Source of the DNA: RYN-124 sp033851845
GTDB lineage: Bacteria; Actinomycetota; Actinomycetes; Mycobacteriales; SCTD01
Direction of reading: 5' to 3'
Length of the DNA: 64,000 bases
NCBI GenBank assembly: GCA_033851845.1
Contig: JAWWOH010000102.1
Span: forward strand, 17,600 to 81,599
Part shown: positions 47,960-56,797 of the stretch, one piece after another
Layout: each line of letters begins with the position of its first letter
Numbering within the stretch: the first letter of the stretch is position 1
Program-made: the position numbers and the translations under genes
The notes under the pieces: generated by a model
Database searches by the model: none
The model's input: only the letters and a program-made list of their open reading frames with translations
What the model was told of the DNA's origin: nothing

Positions 47960-49362
47960 CTGCCGTTGCCGCCGCTGCTCCTACGTCGGTCGGCGCTGCT
48001 CCCCGGCCGGTCATCACGATCGCCGCCGGGCTCGGCGCCGCTTCAGGGTTCGTCATCCCGAACGGGCCACCCGGCCTCGGGCTCGTGCTGCTGGGGTACG
48101 CCGCGGCGGCGCTGCTGTGGTGGCTGTCACCGGTGCCGATCCGGGGCTGGCGCGTGGTGCACGCCGTCGTGGCGCTGCTGCTGCTGACCGTGACCGCGAT
48201 CCGCGCGGCGGACTGGCTGGTCGCACTGGACCTGGCGATGGCGATCGGGGGCGGCTCGCTCGCCCTGACGCGGGCGCGCGACTGGCCCGGTGTGATGCGC
48301 GGACTGGTCGAGGTCGGTCTGGTGCTGCCCAGGACCACCGCGTGGTTCCTGCGCGGCCTCCGGCAGGTGCCGTTCGCCCGACCGGTCACGGGGCCGGCGG
48401 CGCGCGGTGCCGTCATCACCGCACTGCTGCTTGTCGTCTTCGTCCCGCTGCTGGTCTCGGCCGACGCGGCCTTCGCCACCGTGCTCGAGCACATCGTCCC
48501 GGCCCTGCCCGATCCGGGCCTGCTGCCGGTCCGGGTCTTCGTCGCGGGCGTCGCGGCGGTCGGGGTGGCGGGTGGTCTGTTCGTCCTGCTGTCCCCGCGC
48601 CCCGAGCCGGTTCTCGGCGCACCGACCCGGCGCCTGCGCGGATCGGCGGAGTGGCTGCTTCCGCTCGGCGTGCTCAACGGGCTGCTCGCGTTGTTCCTCG
48701 CGGTCCAGGCCACGGTCCTCTTCGGCGGCGACGAGCACGTCCTGCGCGAGGCCGGCCTTACCTACTCCTCGTACGCCCGCGAGGGCTTCGGCCAGCTCGT
48801 CGCGGTGACCGCGCTCGTGCTCGGCGTCGTCGCCGCTGCGGTCCGGTGGGCACCGCGGGCGGCCAGACCAGCGCTGGCCGTGCTGTGCGCACTCGCCTTC
48901 GTGGTCGACGCCTCCGCGCTGTGGCGACTCCACCTGTACGTCGACGCCTACGGCTTGAGCCGGTTGCGGCTGACCGCAACGGCGTTCTCGTGCTGGCTCG
49001 GCGTCGTGCTCGTCGTGGTGCTCGTCGCCGGCGTACGACCAGGTCGATGGGTCCCGCACACGGTCGTGATGAGCGCCGGCGTCGGTCTGCTCGTCCTCAG
49101 CGCGATCAATCCCGACGCGCGGATCGCCGCATCAGCCCTCGACCGCGGCCCAAAGGCCGACCTCGCCTATGTCGCGAGCCTGTCCGCCGACGCGGCCGCC
49201 CAGATCAACACCCTGCCGGAGCCCCAGCGGTCGTGCGCGCTGCACGTGTTCGGCCATGACGAGCCCTGGACCTCGTTCAACCTCGGCCGGCGCCGGGGCG
49301 CAGCTCTGCGGACGCAGGACGACGTGGTGTGCCGTACCGGGGCCGAGATCCCGCTCGACTAG
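47956..49362 (+). CDS. DUF4173/DUF4153-like polytopic membrane protein
   Basis: A 468-residue protein with roughly ten hydrophobic segments. ATG 47956 overlaps the kinase stop (ATGA) and is preceded by AGGAGC. The pattern of a TM-rich N-terminus, a loop LTYSSYAREGFGQLVAVTAL typical of the family, and a C-terminal soluble tail (ADLAYVASLSADAAAQ) fits DUF4173/DUF4153 proteins. Function is unknown; cotranscription with a loop-less kinase suggests it may be the sensor or the regulated protein. Confidence 0.82.
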   Translation: MTAVAAAAPTSVGAAPRPVITIAAGLGAASGFVIPNGPPGLGLVLLGYAAAALLWWLSPVPIRGWRVVHAVVALLLLTVTAIRAADWLVALDLAMAIGGGSLALTRARDWPGVMRGLVEVGLVLPRTTAWFLRGLRQVPFARPVTGPAARGAVITALLLVVFVPLLVSADAAFATVLEHIVPALPDPGLLPVRVFVAGVAAVGVAGGLFVLLSPRPEPVLGAPTRRLRGSAEWLLPLGVLNGLLALFLAVQATVLFGGDEHVLREAGLTYSSYAREGFGQLVAVTALVLGVVAAAVRWAPRAARPALAVLCALAFVVDASALWRLHLYVDAYGLSRLRLTATAFSCWLGVVLVVVLVAGVRPGRWVPHTVVMSAGVGLLVLSAINPDARIAASALDRGPKADLAYVASLSADAAAQINTLPEPQRSCALHVFGHDEPWTSFNLGRRRGAALRTQDDVVCRTGAEIPLD

Positions 49363-50075
49363 GTGATCTCGAGCAGCTTCTCGCGGACGGCGTAGACAAC
49401 CGCCTCCATCCGCGAGTGCAGCTGGAGCTTCTCCAGGATGTTGCGGATGTGGTTCTTGACGGTGTTCTCGCTGATGAACAGCTGCTTGGCGATGTCGCGG
49501 TTGTTGAGGCCCTTCGCGACCAGCTTGAGGACCTCCATCTCGCGGTCGGTGAGCCGCGGGGTCGGCACCTGCTGGCGGTCGTCGGTGCGCTTGATCATCG
49601 ACGCGAACTCGGTCAGCAGCTTGCTCGCCATCGACGGGCTGATCAGCGACTGGCCGCCGTGAACGGCGCGGATGGCGCTCGCGACCTCCTCGATGGAGAT
49701 CTCCTTGAGCAGGTAGCCCATGGCGCCGGCCTTGATGGCGTCGTACAGATCGGCCTCTTCGTCGGAGATCGTCAGCATGATGATCTTCGTCGACGGGACA
49801 GCGTCGTGGATCGCCGTGCAGGCGTCGATGCCGCCGCGCTTGGGCATCCGGACGTCCATCAGGACGATGTCGGGCAGCGTGTCAGAGGCCTTCTGAACCG
49901 CCTCGCTGCCGTCGCTCGCCTCGCCGACGACCTCGATGTCTGGCTCCTGCTCGAGCACCATCTGCAGGCCCCGCCGGAACAGCGCGTGGTCGTCGACGAC
50001 GAGCACCCGGATCGGCTCAACCGACAGGGAGCCGGGAGCCGGGGCGGGCGGCACCGCCTGGGGCTCGTCGGTCAC
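49359..50075 (-). CDS. LuxR/NarL-type response regulator (orphan)
   Basis: A 238-residue regulator. GTG 50075 follows GGAGG and begins a ~20-residue Pro-rich lead, then the receiver VLVVDDHALFRRGLQMVL, phospho-acceptor about Asp74 in IVLMDVRMPKRGG, and Lys in GYLLKEIS. The LuxR domain is LTDREMEVLKLVAKGLNNRD and SENTVKNHIRNILEKL. No kinase is adjacent on its strand. It lies downstream of hpf at 94 bp. A similar regulator is known near hpf in other actinobacteria, so the link may be conserved. Its gene overlaps the DUF4173 gene end by 4 bp. Confidence 0.94.
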   Translation of the reverse strand: MTDEPQAVPPAPAPGSLSVEPIRVLVVDDHALFRRGLQMVLEQEPDIEVVGEASDGSEAVQKASDTLPDIVLMDVRMPKRGGIDACTAIHDAVPSTKIIMLTISDEEADLYDAIKAGAMGYLLKEISIEEVASAIRAVHGGQSLISPSMASKLLTEFASMIKRTDDRQQVPTPRLTDREMEVLKLVAKGLNNRDIAKQLFISENTVKNHIRNILEKLQLHSRMEAVVYAVREKLLEIT

Positions 50076-50168
50076 GTCGACCTCCTGGGTCGGCTGGGAG
50101 AGGCGCGTTACGCGCAGATCATGGCACGTCGGGCGTACGACGACAGCCAATCGCCACGCGGAACCGGA

Positions 50169-50810
50169 TCAGCCCGTCGCCAGCCGGATGACGCCGTAGT
50201 CGTACCCGTGCCGGCGGTAGACCACGCTCGGCAGCCCGGAGTCGGCATCGTTGAACAGGAAGAAGTCGTGTCCCACGAGCTCCATCTCGTGGAGCGCCTG
50301 CGGAGTCGTCATCGGGGTGGCGGCGTGCGTCTTGTCCCGCACGATCAACGTCCCCGTGTCGTCGGCCTCGTCGTCGGGCCGGTCCAGCAGGGCGACGCTC
50401 TCGTACGCCGACTCTGCCGCGTGCCCGTTGACGCCGACCCGCGTGTCGAGGTCCGCCGGCAGGGCGGCCGTCGCCTCGGCGACCGAGGGGGGGTTCTTGC
50501 TGCCGTGGTGCACCCGGCGGCGGTCGTGCGCTTTGCGCAGCCTGGCTTCGAGCTTGAGGACGGCCGCGTCGAGAGCGGCGTAGAAGTCGGCAGCACAAGC
50601 CTCCGCCCGGATGACCGGGCCCTTGCTCGCGCAGGTGATCTCGACCCGCTGGCACAGCGCCGACTGACGCGGATTGCGTTCGTGCGCGAGCTCGACGTCT
50701 ATCCGGATCACTCGTGCGTCGAGGCGTTCGGAGGGGATGAGCTTCTCCGCGACATGCGCCCGGAAGTGATCCGGGACCTCGACGTTCCGGCCCTTGACGA
50801 CGATGTCCAC
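50169..50810 (-). CDS. hpf: Long-form ribosome hibernation promoting factor
   Basis: A 213-residue HPF. GTG 50810 is chosen because GAGGGAG precedes it and VDIVVKGRNVEVPDHFRAHV is the S30EA/YfiA beginning. The N-terminal S30EA domain spans about 1-100 (ending ALDAAVLKLEARLRKAHDRR). The C-terminal dimerisation domain is MTTPQALHEMELVGHDFFL and VVYRRHGYDYGVIRL. Long HPF dimerises 70S ribosomes to 100S in stationary phase. It sits between comF and an orphan NarL-type regulator, as in Streptomyces and Mycobacterium. Confidence 0.96.
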   Translation of the reverse strand: MDIVVKGRNVEVPDHFRAHVAEKLIPSERLDARVIRIDVELAHERNPRQSALCQRVEITCASKGPVIRAEACAADFYAALDAAVLKLEARLRKAHDRRRVHHGSKNPPSVAEATAALPADLDTRVGVNGHAAESAYESVALLDRPDDEADDTGTLIVRDKTHAATPMTTPQALHEMELVGHDFFLFNDADSGLPSVVYRRHGYDYGVIRLATG

Positions 50811-50873
50811 GCGTTCTCCCTCTGTGAGGCGGTAGGACGGCAAGCTCAGCTCGGACGGTAGCCCTCCGTGCCG

Positions 50874-51569
50874 CTAGTGGACAGGGGTTCGCCAGGATCC
50901 TCGACCACTCCAACGGGTGGTTGCCGCGACAGCGGCGGCGCCGTGGACGAGCGCCCCCGCCGCCGCGAGCGCCCTTGTTGCCTCGACGACACTGGCGCCG
51001 GTGGTCATCACGTCGTCGACCACGACGACGACGAGCCCCGGCGGCAGCGGACGGACGGCGCGGAAGGCACCCGACATGTTGGCGGCCCGGCCGGCAGCGC
51101 CGAGGCCCGACTGGTCGCCGAGGGCCCGGGCCGGCGCGAGGAGCGACAGCGCTCCTGCCGGGTGTCCGGTCGTGGTGAGGGCCGCCGCCGCATACCTGGC
51201 CAACCGCAGCGCATGGTCGAGTCCACGCTCGCGGACCGCGGCCCGGCTGGACGGAACCGGCACGAGGACGACATCTCGCGGGGGCTCCAGGCAGCCGACC
51301 GCAGCCGCCAGGGCCCGGCCGAGCGGCCGGCCGAGGTGCAGCCGGCCGCGCTCCTTGTGCGCGAGCAGCGCGCCGCGGACCGGCCCGGCGTACGCAGCCG
51401 CGACCGCCGTGAAAGGCAGTCCGGCCGGCACCGGATCCGGACGGGTCGGGCCGAGTGGTGCCTCGGCCGCCGCGGCAAGCTGCTCGGCACAGGCAGCGCA
51501 CCACGCACCGTCTCCGCCGCAGCCCGCGCAGGGCTGCGGCAGCACCAGGTCGAGGAGCGCTGCAAGCAC
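50874..51569 (-). CDS. comF: ComF-family phosphoribosyltransferase-like protein
   Basis: A 231-residue protein. A zinc-ribbon-like CAGCGGDGAWCAAC at the N-terminus and a PRPP-binding loop VVVVVDDVMTTGAS in the C-terminal half identify the ComF family. It is a competence and DNA-uptake associated helper with a phosphoribosyltransferase fold; the reaction is not established. Order lpqB-comF-hpf is conserved in actinobacteria. It is 56 bp downstream of lpqB and 63 bp upstream of hpf. Confidence 0.93.
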   Translation of the reverse strand: MLAALLDLVLPQPCAGCGGDGAWCAACAEQLAAAAEAPLGPTRPDPVPAGLPFTAVAAAYAGPVRGALLAHKERGRLHLGRPLGRALAAAVGCLEPPRDVVLVPVPSSRAAVRERGLDHALRLARYAAAALTTTGHPAGALSLLAPARALGDQSGLGAAGRAANMSGAFRAVRPLPPGLVVVVVDDVMTTGASVVEATRALAAAGALVHGAAAVAATTRWSGRGSWRTPVH

Positions 51570-51625
51570 GCGACGACTCTCCCCGCCTCAGCACTGGCCC
51601 GCGACCCGCAGCCGGGATCTGTGGA

Positions 51626-53362
51626 TCAGCCGGGGTAGAACGGCTCGGCGCCGGTGATCCCGCGCTCCCGGACGTAGCGAAGGCCACTGGCCTGGTAGAT
51701 CACCTGGGCCCCGCCGAACAGGGCCGCGACGACGAGCGGCTGCTTCGGCGCGGCCGCGATCGCGCTCGGCTGCGCCCGCTCGAGACCCACCCGCGCAACC
51801 AGGTCGACGGACGAGCCGTCGACGACGACCCGCACCGGCGCCGTCACGCCGGCAGCGACGGTGCCCAGCACGACCAGCGACGTCGCGGAGTCCCACGACA
51901 GGTAGTGCACGCCGGCCAGCCCGGGCGCGATGCTGCGCACTCCGACGATCCGCAGCTGCCCGTTGCGCACAGCGACGCGCCCGACCCGGAGCCGCCCGGC
52001 TGCGCCCACGATCAGGCCGACGCGGGCGCCGTCGCGCGACACCCTCACACCGGTGATCGGGCCGAGGCCGGCCAGCCCGTCGACGGGAACGCCGATCGGG
52101 TGACCGCTGAGGGCCGCGAGCATGACGCGGCCGTTCTGCAGGTACCACACGCCCTGCTCGCCGCTGCCCCATGACGGGAACGACAGCGTCCTCGCTCGCG
52201 CGCGCAGAACGAACGGCCCGGTCGGCGGGCCGGTGCGCAGCTCGGCTCCGAACCGACTTCGGCTGATCAGGGCCAGCCCGCCGCCGCGCGGGCTGGCCGC
52301 GGCGGAGTCGACGACCTGTTGCTGGCTCGTGTCCGTGGCCGGTGCGCTGTTCTCGAGCTGGCGCAGCCGGCGGCCGCTGATGTAGTAGAGCGGCGGACGG
52401 GAGGACAGTCCGTCCGGGTCGTAGGGCTGCCAGTCGTTGCGGTCGCGCAGGACGGCCTGGTCCCCGGTGCCCGACGAGACTGCACGGCCCGCGCTGAGCA
52501 GCCGAAGGGAGGAGAAGTCCGAGCTGCCGCGCAGCGTCCAGACGAGCTGGGCCGACATCTGCTCTCGGGCCTGCTCCCGCGCGCGACCCACCTGCTCGGT
52601 GAGGTCGACCGTCACCATGCCCGATGCGTTGGTGTGCACCGACCGGACAGCGGTGCCCGGCGGGAACGCGGTCTGCACCGAGTCGCCCAGCCACCGCGAC
52701 GGTCCGCGGATCAATCGGCGTACCAGCCCGTCCGCGTTGTCCGCCGTGACGGGAAGGAACACCTGGTCCGCGACGACGTGCGAGGACGCCGCGCCCGGGG
52801 CCGGCGGCGGAGCGAGGAAGTAGATGCTGCGCGCGCGGAACGACCGCGCGAAGTCGGCTGCCGACAGCAGGAGGCCGTTCGGTACGTCGGTGATCAACCA
52901 GCGCCCGTGCGGCCCCTTGCGACCCCGCACCAACAGGTCGACCGGCTTCTGACCCGGGTTGTACGAGCCGTCGGCCGCGACCTCGGCGCCGACCGAGCCC
53001 GTGACCCGGAAGGTGTCGGACTGCCCGGGCACCGGCACGATCTCCAAGGGGGCGCTGCTCAGCACCCCTACCGGCGCGTTGTCGCGCCATCTCGCCCGCT
53101 CCTCGGGTGCCAGGAACTCGCGGGCGCTTGCATGCGCGGCGTCGGGACTGCTCTGCGACCCGAAGAAGTCGCGGACGGTGTCGGCCGGCAGGGCATCGTC
53201 GCGCGGCCCCGGCGGGAGGACCTGGATGTCGCCGCCCTGCCGCTCCTCGGCAGGAACCTGCCCCGGCTTGCGCACGCCCCCACCCAGCGGCAGGCCGCAA
53301 CCGGCCACCAGCACCAAGCCCACCGCGACCCCGACGACGCGCTTCCACCACGCGTTGGTCAC
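51626..53362 (-). CDS. lpqB: MtrAB-associated lipoprotein LpqB
   Basis: A 578-residue lipoprotein. The lipobox is LVAGC, lipidated Cys22, after a basic start and hydrophobic core. An N-terminal GerMN-like domain (about 180-300: AAVRSVHTNASGMVTVDLTE) is followed by a beta-propeller region. GTG 53362 overlaps the mtrB stop by GTGA. LpqB modulates the MtrAB signal-transduction system in actinobacteria. Gene order and length match LpqB closely. Confidence 0.95.
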   Translation of the reverse strand: MTNAWWKRVVGVAVGLVLVAGCGLPLGGGVRKPGQVPAEERQGGDIQVLPPGPRDDALPADTVRDFFGSQSSPDAAHASAREFLAPEERARWRDNAPVGVLSSAPLEIVPVPGQSDTFRVTGSVGAEVAADGSYNPGQKPVDLLVRGRKGPHGRWLITDVPNGLLLSAADFARSFRARSIYFLAPPPAPGAASSHVVADQVFLPVTADNADGLVRRLIRGPSRWLGDSVQTAFPPGTAVRSVHTNASGMVTVDLTEQVGRAREQAREQMSAQLVWTLRGSSDFSSLRLLSAGRAVSSGTGDQAVLRDRNDWQPYDPDGLSSRPPLYYISGRRLRQLENSAPATDTSQQQVVDSAAASPRGGGLALISRSRFGAELRTGPPTGPFVLRARARTLSFPSWGSGEQGVWYLQNGRVMLAALSGHPIGVPVDGLAGLGPITGVRVSRDGARVGLIVGAAGRLRVGRVAVRNGQLRIVGVRSIAPGLAGVHYLSWDSATSLVVLGTVAAGVTAPVRVVVDGSSVDLVARVGLERAQPSAIAAAPKQPLVVAALFGGAQVIYQASGLRYVRERGITGAEPFYPG

Positions 53363-54909
53363 TCGTCCCCCTCTGGGCGAAGGGCCAGCGGACTGACGTC
53401 GAAGGTCGCCGCGGCCTTGCGCGGCAGCGTCATCCGGAACGCCGCACCGACTCCCGGCTCGCCCCAGGCCTGCAGCCAGCCACCGTGCAAGCGCACGTCC
53501 TCGAGCGCGATCGCCAGACCCAGACCGGTCCCGCCCGTCGACCGCGCACGCGACGGGTCGCCTCGCCAGAACCTGGTGAAGACCAGGCTGGCCTCGCCGG
53601 GCTTCAGCCCGACTCCGTGGTCACGCACCACGATCGCCACCGCGTGCTCGTCACCGGCGACGGAGACCTCCACGGGTCCGCCCTCGGCGTGGTCCACCGC
53701 GTTGACGAGCAGGTTGCGCAGCACGCGTTCGACCCGGACGTGGTCGACCTCGGCCAAGACCGGTGCACCGGGGACGGTCAGCTCGATGTCGCTGCCGCGC
53801 CGCTCGGCCAGGCCGATGACCTGCTCGACGATGCGACGGGCGAGCACGACGATGTCGACATCGTCCGTGTCGAGGGATGCGGCGCCGGCGTCGTACCGAC
53901 TGATCTCGAGCAGGTCGACCAGCAAGGACTCGAAGCGGTCGAGCTCGGTCTGGAGCAGCTCAGCGGAGCGCGCCGCCGCCGGCAGGTAGGCCGCCCGACC
54001 CTCGTGCAGCACGTCGGCGGCCATCCGCACGGTTGTGAGCGGTGTGCGGAGCTCGTGCGACACGTCGGACACGAAGCGGCGCTGCACCCGCGACAGGTCC
54101 TCGAGCTGCTGGATCTGGCGTTGCAACGCCTCGGCCATCCCGTTGAAGGTGGTCGCCAACCGCGCCAGCTCGTCCTCCCCGCGGACCTTCATCCGCTCCT
54201 CGAGCCGACCACTCGCGAGCAGCTCCGCCGTGCGCGCGGCCATCCGTACCGGCGACACCACTTGACGGGTCACGAGCAGCGCGATGAGCGCGAGCAGCAC
54301 GACCAGCAGCAGGCCGGCGATCGCGGCGGTCCGGCGGACCAGACCGAGGGTGCGCTGCTCGGCCGACAGCGGAAAGACGTGATACAGCCGGTACTGCCCG
54401 AGGATCGGAGCGAAGACCACGGACCCGATCACCAGGAGCGGTGCGGAGTCCGGCGGATCGACGTACTCGTACAGCGCCGTCGGGCTGTCCCCCAGCCGGG
54501 CACTCAGATCTGCCGGAACGACCTCGACGCGCAGCCCCGGCCCGATGAAGCGCCGGTTCTGCGAGGAACCCAGCAGCAGCACGCCGTACAACCCGCCGGT
54601 CGCGCCCCGGTCCTTGAGCTCGGTCGTGATCTCCGAGAGCCGATCCTCCACGCACTCGACAGACCCGCACTCACCGGCCGCGACCTGCAGCCGCTTGTTG
54701 GTCTGGTCGGTGTTGAGCTGCGCCTCCGCGAGCGCGGATCTCGTCTTCGCCTGCACCAGGCCGCGACCGACCTGGTCGATGAGCAGCGTCGCGAGCAGCA
54801 GCACGACGACGCCCGACACCAGCAGCGTCGTCACGACGACCCGGAGCTGGAGCGAGCGGCGCCACTGCCGCAGGACGACGGCCCACCAGCGCGCGAGCAG
54901 CGTCGTCAG
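53359..54909 (-). CDS. mtrB: Sensor histidine kinase MtrB
   Basis: A kinase of 516 residues if started at CTG 54909. The first conventional start, GTG 54834, would give 491 but would cut off QWRRSLQLRVV, a segment conserved in MtrB N-termini. No ATG, GTG or TTG lies in frame further upstream. CTG 54909 overlaps the mtrA stop as CTGA, just like the GTGA/ATGA junctions elsewhere in the operon. Domains: span, large extracytoplasmic sensor (about 45-190), span, HAMP, HisKA with about His285 in SDVSHELRTPLTTVR, HATPase ending GGTGLGLAIALEDVRLHGG. It phosphorylates MtrA. Confidence 0.9.
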   Translation of the reverse strand: MTTLLARWWAVVLRQWRRSLQLRVVVTTLLVSGVVVLLLATLLIDQVGRGLVQAKTRSALAEAQLNTDQTNKRLQVAAGECGSVECVEDRLSEITTELKDRGATGGLYGVLLLGSSQNRRFIGPGLRVEVVPADLSARLGDSPTALYEYVDPPDSAPLLVIGSVVFAPILGQYRLYHVFPLSAEQRTLGLVRRTAAIAGLLLVVLLALIALLVTRQVVSPVRMAARTAELLASGRLEERMKVRGEDELARLATTFNGMAEALQRQIQQLEDLSRVQRRFVSDVSHELRTPLTTVRMAADVLHEGRAAYLPAAARSAELLQTELDRFESLLVDLLEISRYDAGAASLDTDDVDIVVLARRIVEQVIGLAERRGSDIELTVPGAPVLAEVDHVRVERVLRNLLVNAVDHAEGGPVEVSVAGDEHAVAIVVRDHGVGLKPGEASLVFTRFWRGDPSRARSTGGTGLGLAIALEDVRLHGGWLQAWGEPGVGAAFRMTLPRKAAATFDVSPLALRPEGDE

Positions 54910-55595
54910 GGCGGCCCGGCCTTGTAACCGACCCCACGCACGGTGACGACGACCTGCGGCGTCTCCGGGTCGCGCTCGACCTTCGCGCGCAGCCGCTGCA
55001 CGTGCACGTTGACCAGCCGGGTGTCGGCCGCATGCCGGTAGTGCCAGACCTGCTCAAGCAGCACCTCGCGGGTGAACACGGTGCGCGGTTTGCGGGCGAG
55101 CGCGACGAGCAGGTCGAACTCGAGTGGCGTCAGCGAGATGTGCTCCTCCGCGCGGATCACCAGGTGACCGGGGACGTCGATGGTGACGAGATCGTCAGGC
55201 GGTCCGATCGTGAGCGTCTCCGGTGGAGCGTCTTCGCGCGAGCGAAGCCGCGCGCGGACACGGGCGACGAGCTCCTTGGGCTTGAACGGCTTGACGACGT
55301 AGTCGTCGGCGCCGCTCTCGAGGCCGAGGACGATGTCGACCGTGTCGCTCTTCGCGGTGAGCATCACGATGGGTACGCCGCTCTCCGCGCGGATCTGCCG
55401 GCAGACCTCGATGCCGTCGGTGCCGGGAAGCATGAGGTCGAGCAGGACGACGTCGGGCTTCTCCCGACGGAAGGCGCCGAGCGCCGCATCGCCGTCCGCG
55501 ACGAACGACGGCTCGAGGCCTTCCCCGCGCAGCACGATGCCGAGCATCTCGGCCAGCGCCGGGTCGTCGTCGACGACGAGCACCCGCCCTCTCAC
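54906..55595 (-). CDS. mtrA: Response regulator MtrA
   Basis: A 229-residue OmpR-type regulator. GTG 55595 follows GGAGG and begins VRGRVLVVDDDPALAEMLGI. Phospho-acceptor Asp53 in LLDLMLPGTDG, Lys in DDYVVKPFKPKELVARVRA, and the winged helix SLTPLEFDLLVALARKPR to LRAKVERDPETP and VVTVRGVGYKAGPP match MtrA nearly residue for residue. It controls division, cell-wall hydrolases and replication genes in actinobacteria. It heads mtrA-mtrB-lpqB and is divergent from an envelope operon across 74 bp. Confidence 0.97.
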   Translation of the reverse strand: MRGRVLVVDDDPALAEMLGIVLRGEGLEPSFVADGDAALGAFRREKPDVVLLDLMLPGTDGIEVCRQIRAESGVPIVMLTAKSDTVDIVLGLESGADDYVVKPFKPKELVARVRARLRSREDAPPETLTIGPPDDLVTIDVPGHLVIRAEEHISLTPLEFDLLVALARKPRTVFTREVLLEQVWHYRHAADTRLVNVHVQRLRAKVERDPETPQVVVTVRGVGYKAGPP

Positions 55596-55669
55596 GCGTC
55601 CGCCTCCATCACGCGCCCATCGTCGCACCTCGCGGGGCAATCGACGGCCGTCGTGCCACGATGCGCGCC

Positions 55670-56797
55670 ATGACTGAGCCGCCGCCGGGCTGGACGTCCC
55701 CGGGCGGAGAGCCGCCCGCATCGCCGGCGGCTGCCGAAGGGGGACAGCCGGCAGGAGGGCAGCCGGCGTGGGGGCAGCCGGCCGGGCAGCAGCCTGGCTG
55801 GGGCCAGGCGGGCTGGCAGCAGCCCGGGTGGGGCCAGCCGCGCCCCCCGGAGCCAAAGCCCGGCGTCGTGCCGCTCCGTCCACTCGGCCTCGGTGAGCTG
55901 CTCGACGGTGCCGTCACGTTGATCCGCAGGTACCCGCGACCTGTGCTCGGACTGTCCGCCGCGCTGGCGATCATCTCGACCGTCCTCAACGTCACCGTTG
56001 CGCTGACGGTGCTCAAGCCCCTCATCGACTTCGACGTCAACACCCTGCAAGGCAGCAACCCCTCCACCGACCAGGTCGACGGGTTCCTGGGCGGGCAGCT
56101 GCTCGGCAGCATCGGCACCAGTGTCGTCGCGGCGCTGTCGACGGTGATCCTCACCGGTGTCGTGACTGTCATCGCGGGGCGCGGCGTGCTCGGCGAGCCG
56201 ATCACGCTCGGCGAGGCGTGGTCGGTCGTGCGTTCCGCGCTCTGGCGCCTCGTCGGTCTGTCGCTGCTCGTGACGCTGCTCGTCTACGGCAGCCTCGCTG
56301 TCGGCATCACGTTGGCGGTCGTCTTCGTCGCTGTCCTCGGGGGATGGGGCTGGCTGCCCGCGCTGGTGCTCGGCGTCGCGGGGCTCTGCCTTGCGGGCTA
56401 CCTCTACTGCCGGCTGGCTCTCGCGCCCTGCGCGGTCATCCTCGAACGCGCGGGCATTCGCACCAGCATGCGCCGGTCCGGCATCCTCGTCGCCGGCTCG
56501 TGGTGGCGGGTGTTCGGCGTACTCCTGCTCGCCTTCATCGTGGCGGCCGTCGTCGGCAACGTGATCCAGACACCGTTCCTGCTCTTCGGCGTCGGCCGCA
56601 CTTTGCTCGGCAACGGCACGCTGGAGGAGGGGCTGAGCGGCGTGCTCGTGCTCACGTACATCGGGGCCGGCATCGCACAGACGATCATCGCGCCGTTCTC
56701 TGCCGGGGTACGCGCCCTGCTGTACGTCGACCGGCGGATGCGGGCCGAGGGCCTCGACGTCGCCCTGACCGCGGCCGCGGCGCAGCGCCTCCCGTGA
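55670..56797 (+). CDS. GPDPase_memb/DUF7544-like polytopic membrane protein
   Basis: A ~375-residue protein. The N-terminal ~65 residues are cytosolic repeats rich in Gln/Pro/Gly/Trp (QPAWGQPAGQQPGWGQ). Then comes LGELLDGAVTLIRRYPRPV, the characteristic opening of this family, and about six membrane spans. ATG 55670 is preferred over 55661: a -10-like CACGAT lies 7 nt before it and no Shine-Dalgarno sequence supports either. It starts the five-gene envelope operon divergent from mtrA and overlaps the next gene by GTGA. Transport or signalling role unknown. Confidence 0.85.
   Translation: MTEPPPGWTSPGGEPPASPAAAEGGQPAGGQPAWGQPAGQQPGWGQAGWQQPGWGQPRPPEPKPGVVPLRPLGLGELLDGAVTLIRRYPRPVLGLSAALAIISTVLNVTVALTVLKPLIDFDVNTLQGSNPSTDQVDGFLGGQLLGSIGTSVVAALSTVILTGVVTVIAGRGVLGEPITLGEAWSVVRSALWRLVGLSLLVTLLVYGSLAVGITLAVVFVAVLGGWGWLPALVLGVAGLCLAGYLYCRLALAPCAVILERAGIRTSMRRSGILVAGSWWRVFGVLLLAFIVAAVVGNVIQTPFLLFGVGRTLLGNGTLEEGLSGVLVLTYIGAGIAQTIIAPFSAGVRALLYVDRRMRAEGLDVALTAAAAQRLP

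Noticed and set aside
53107..54927. 606-codon rightward frame opposite mtrB/lpqB
   Set aside because: Antisense to well-supported mtrB and lpqB; no start signal or domain.
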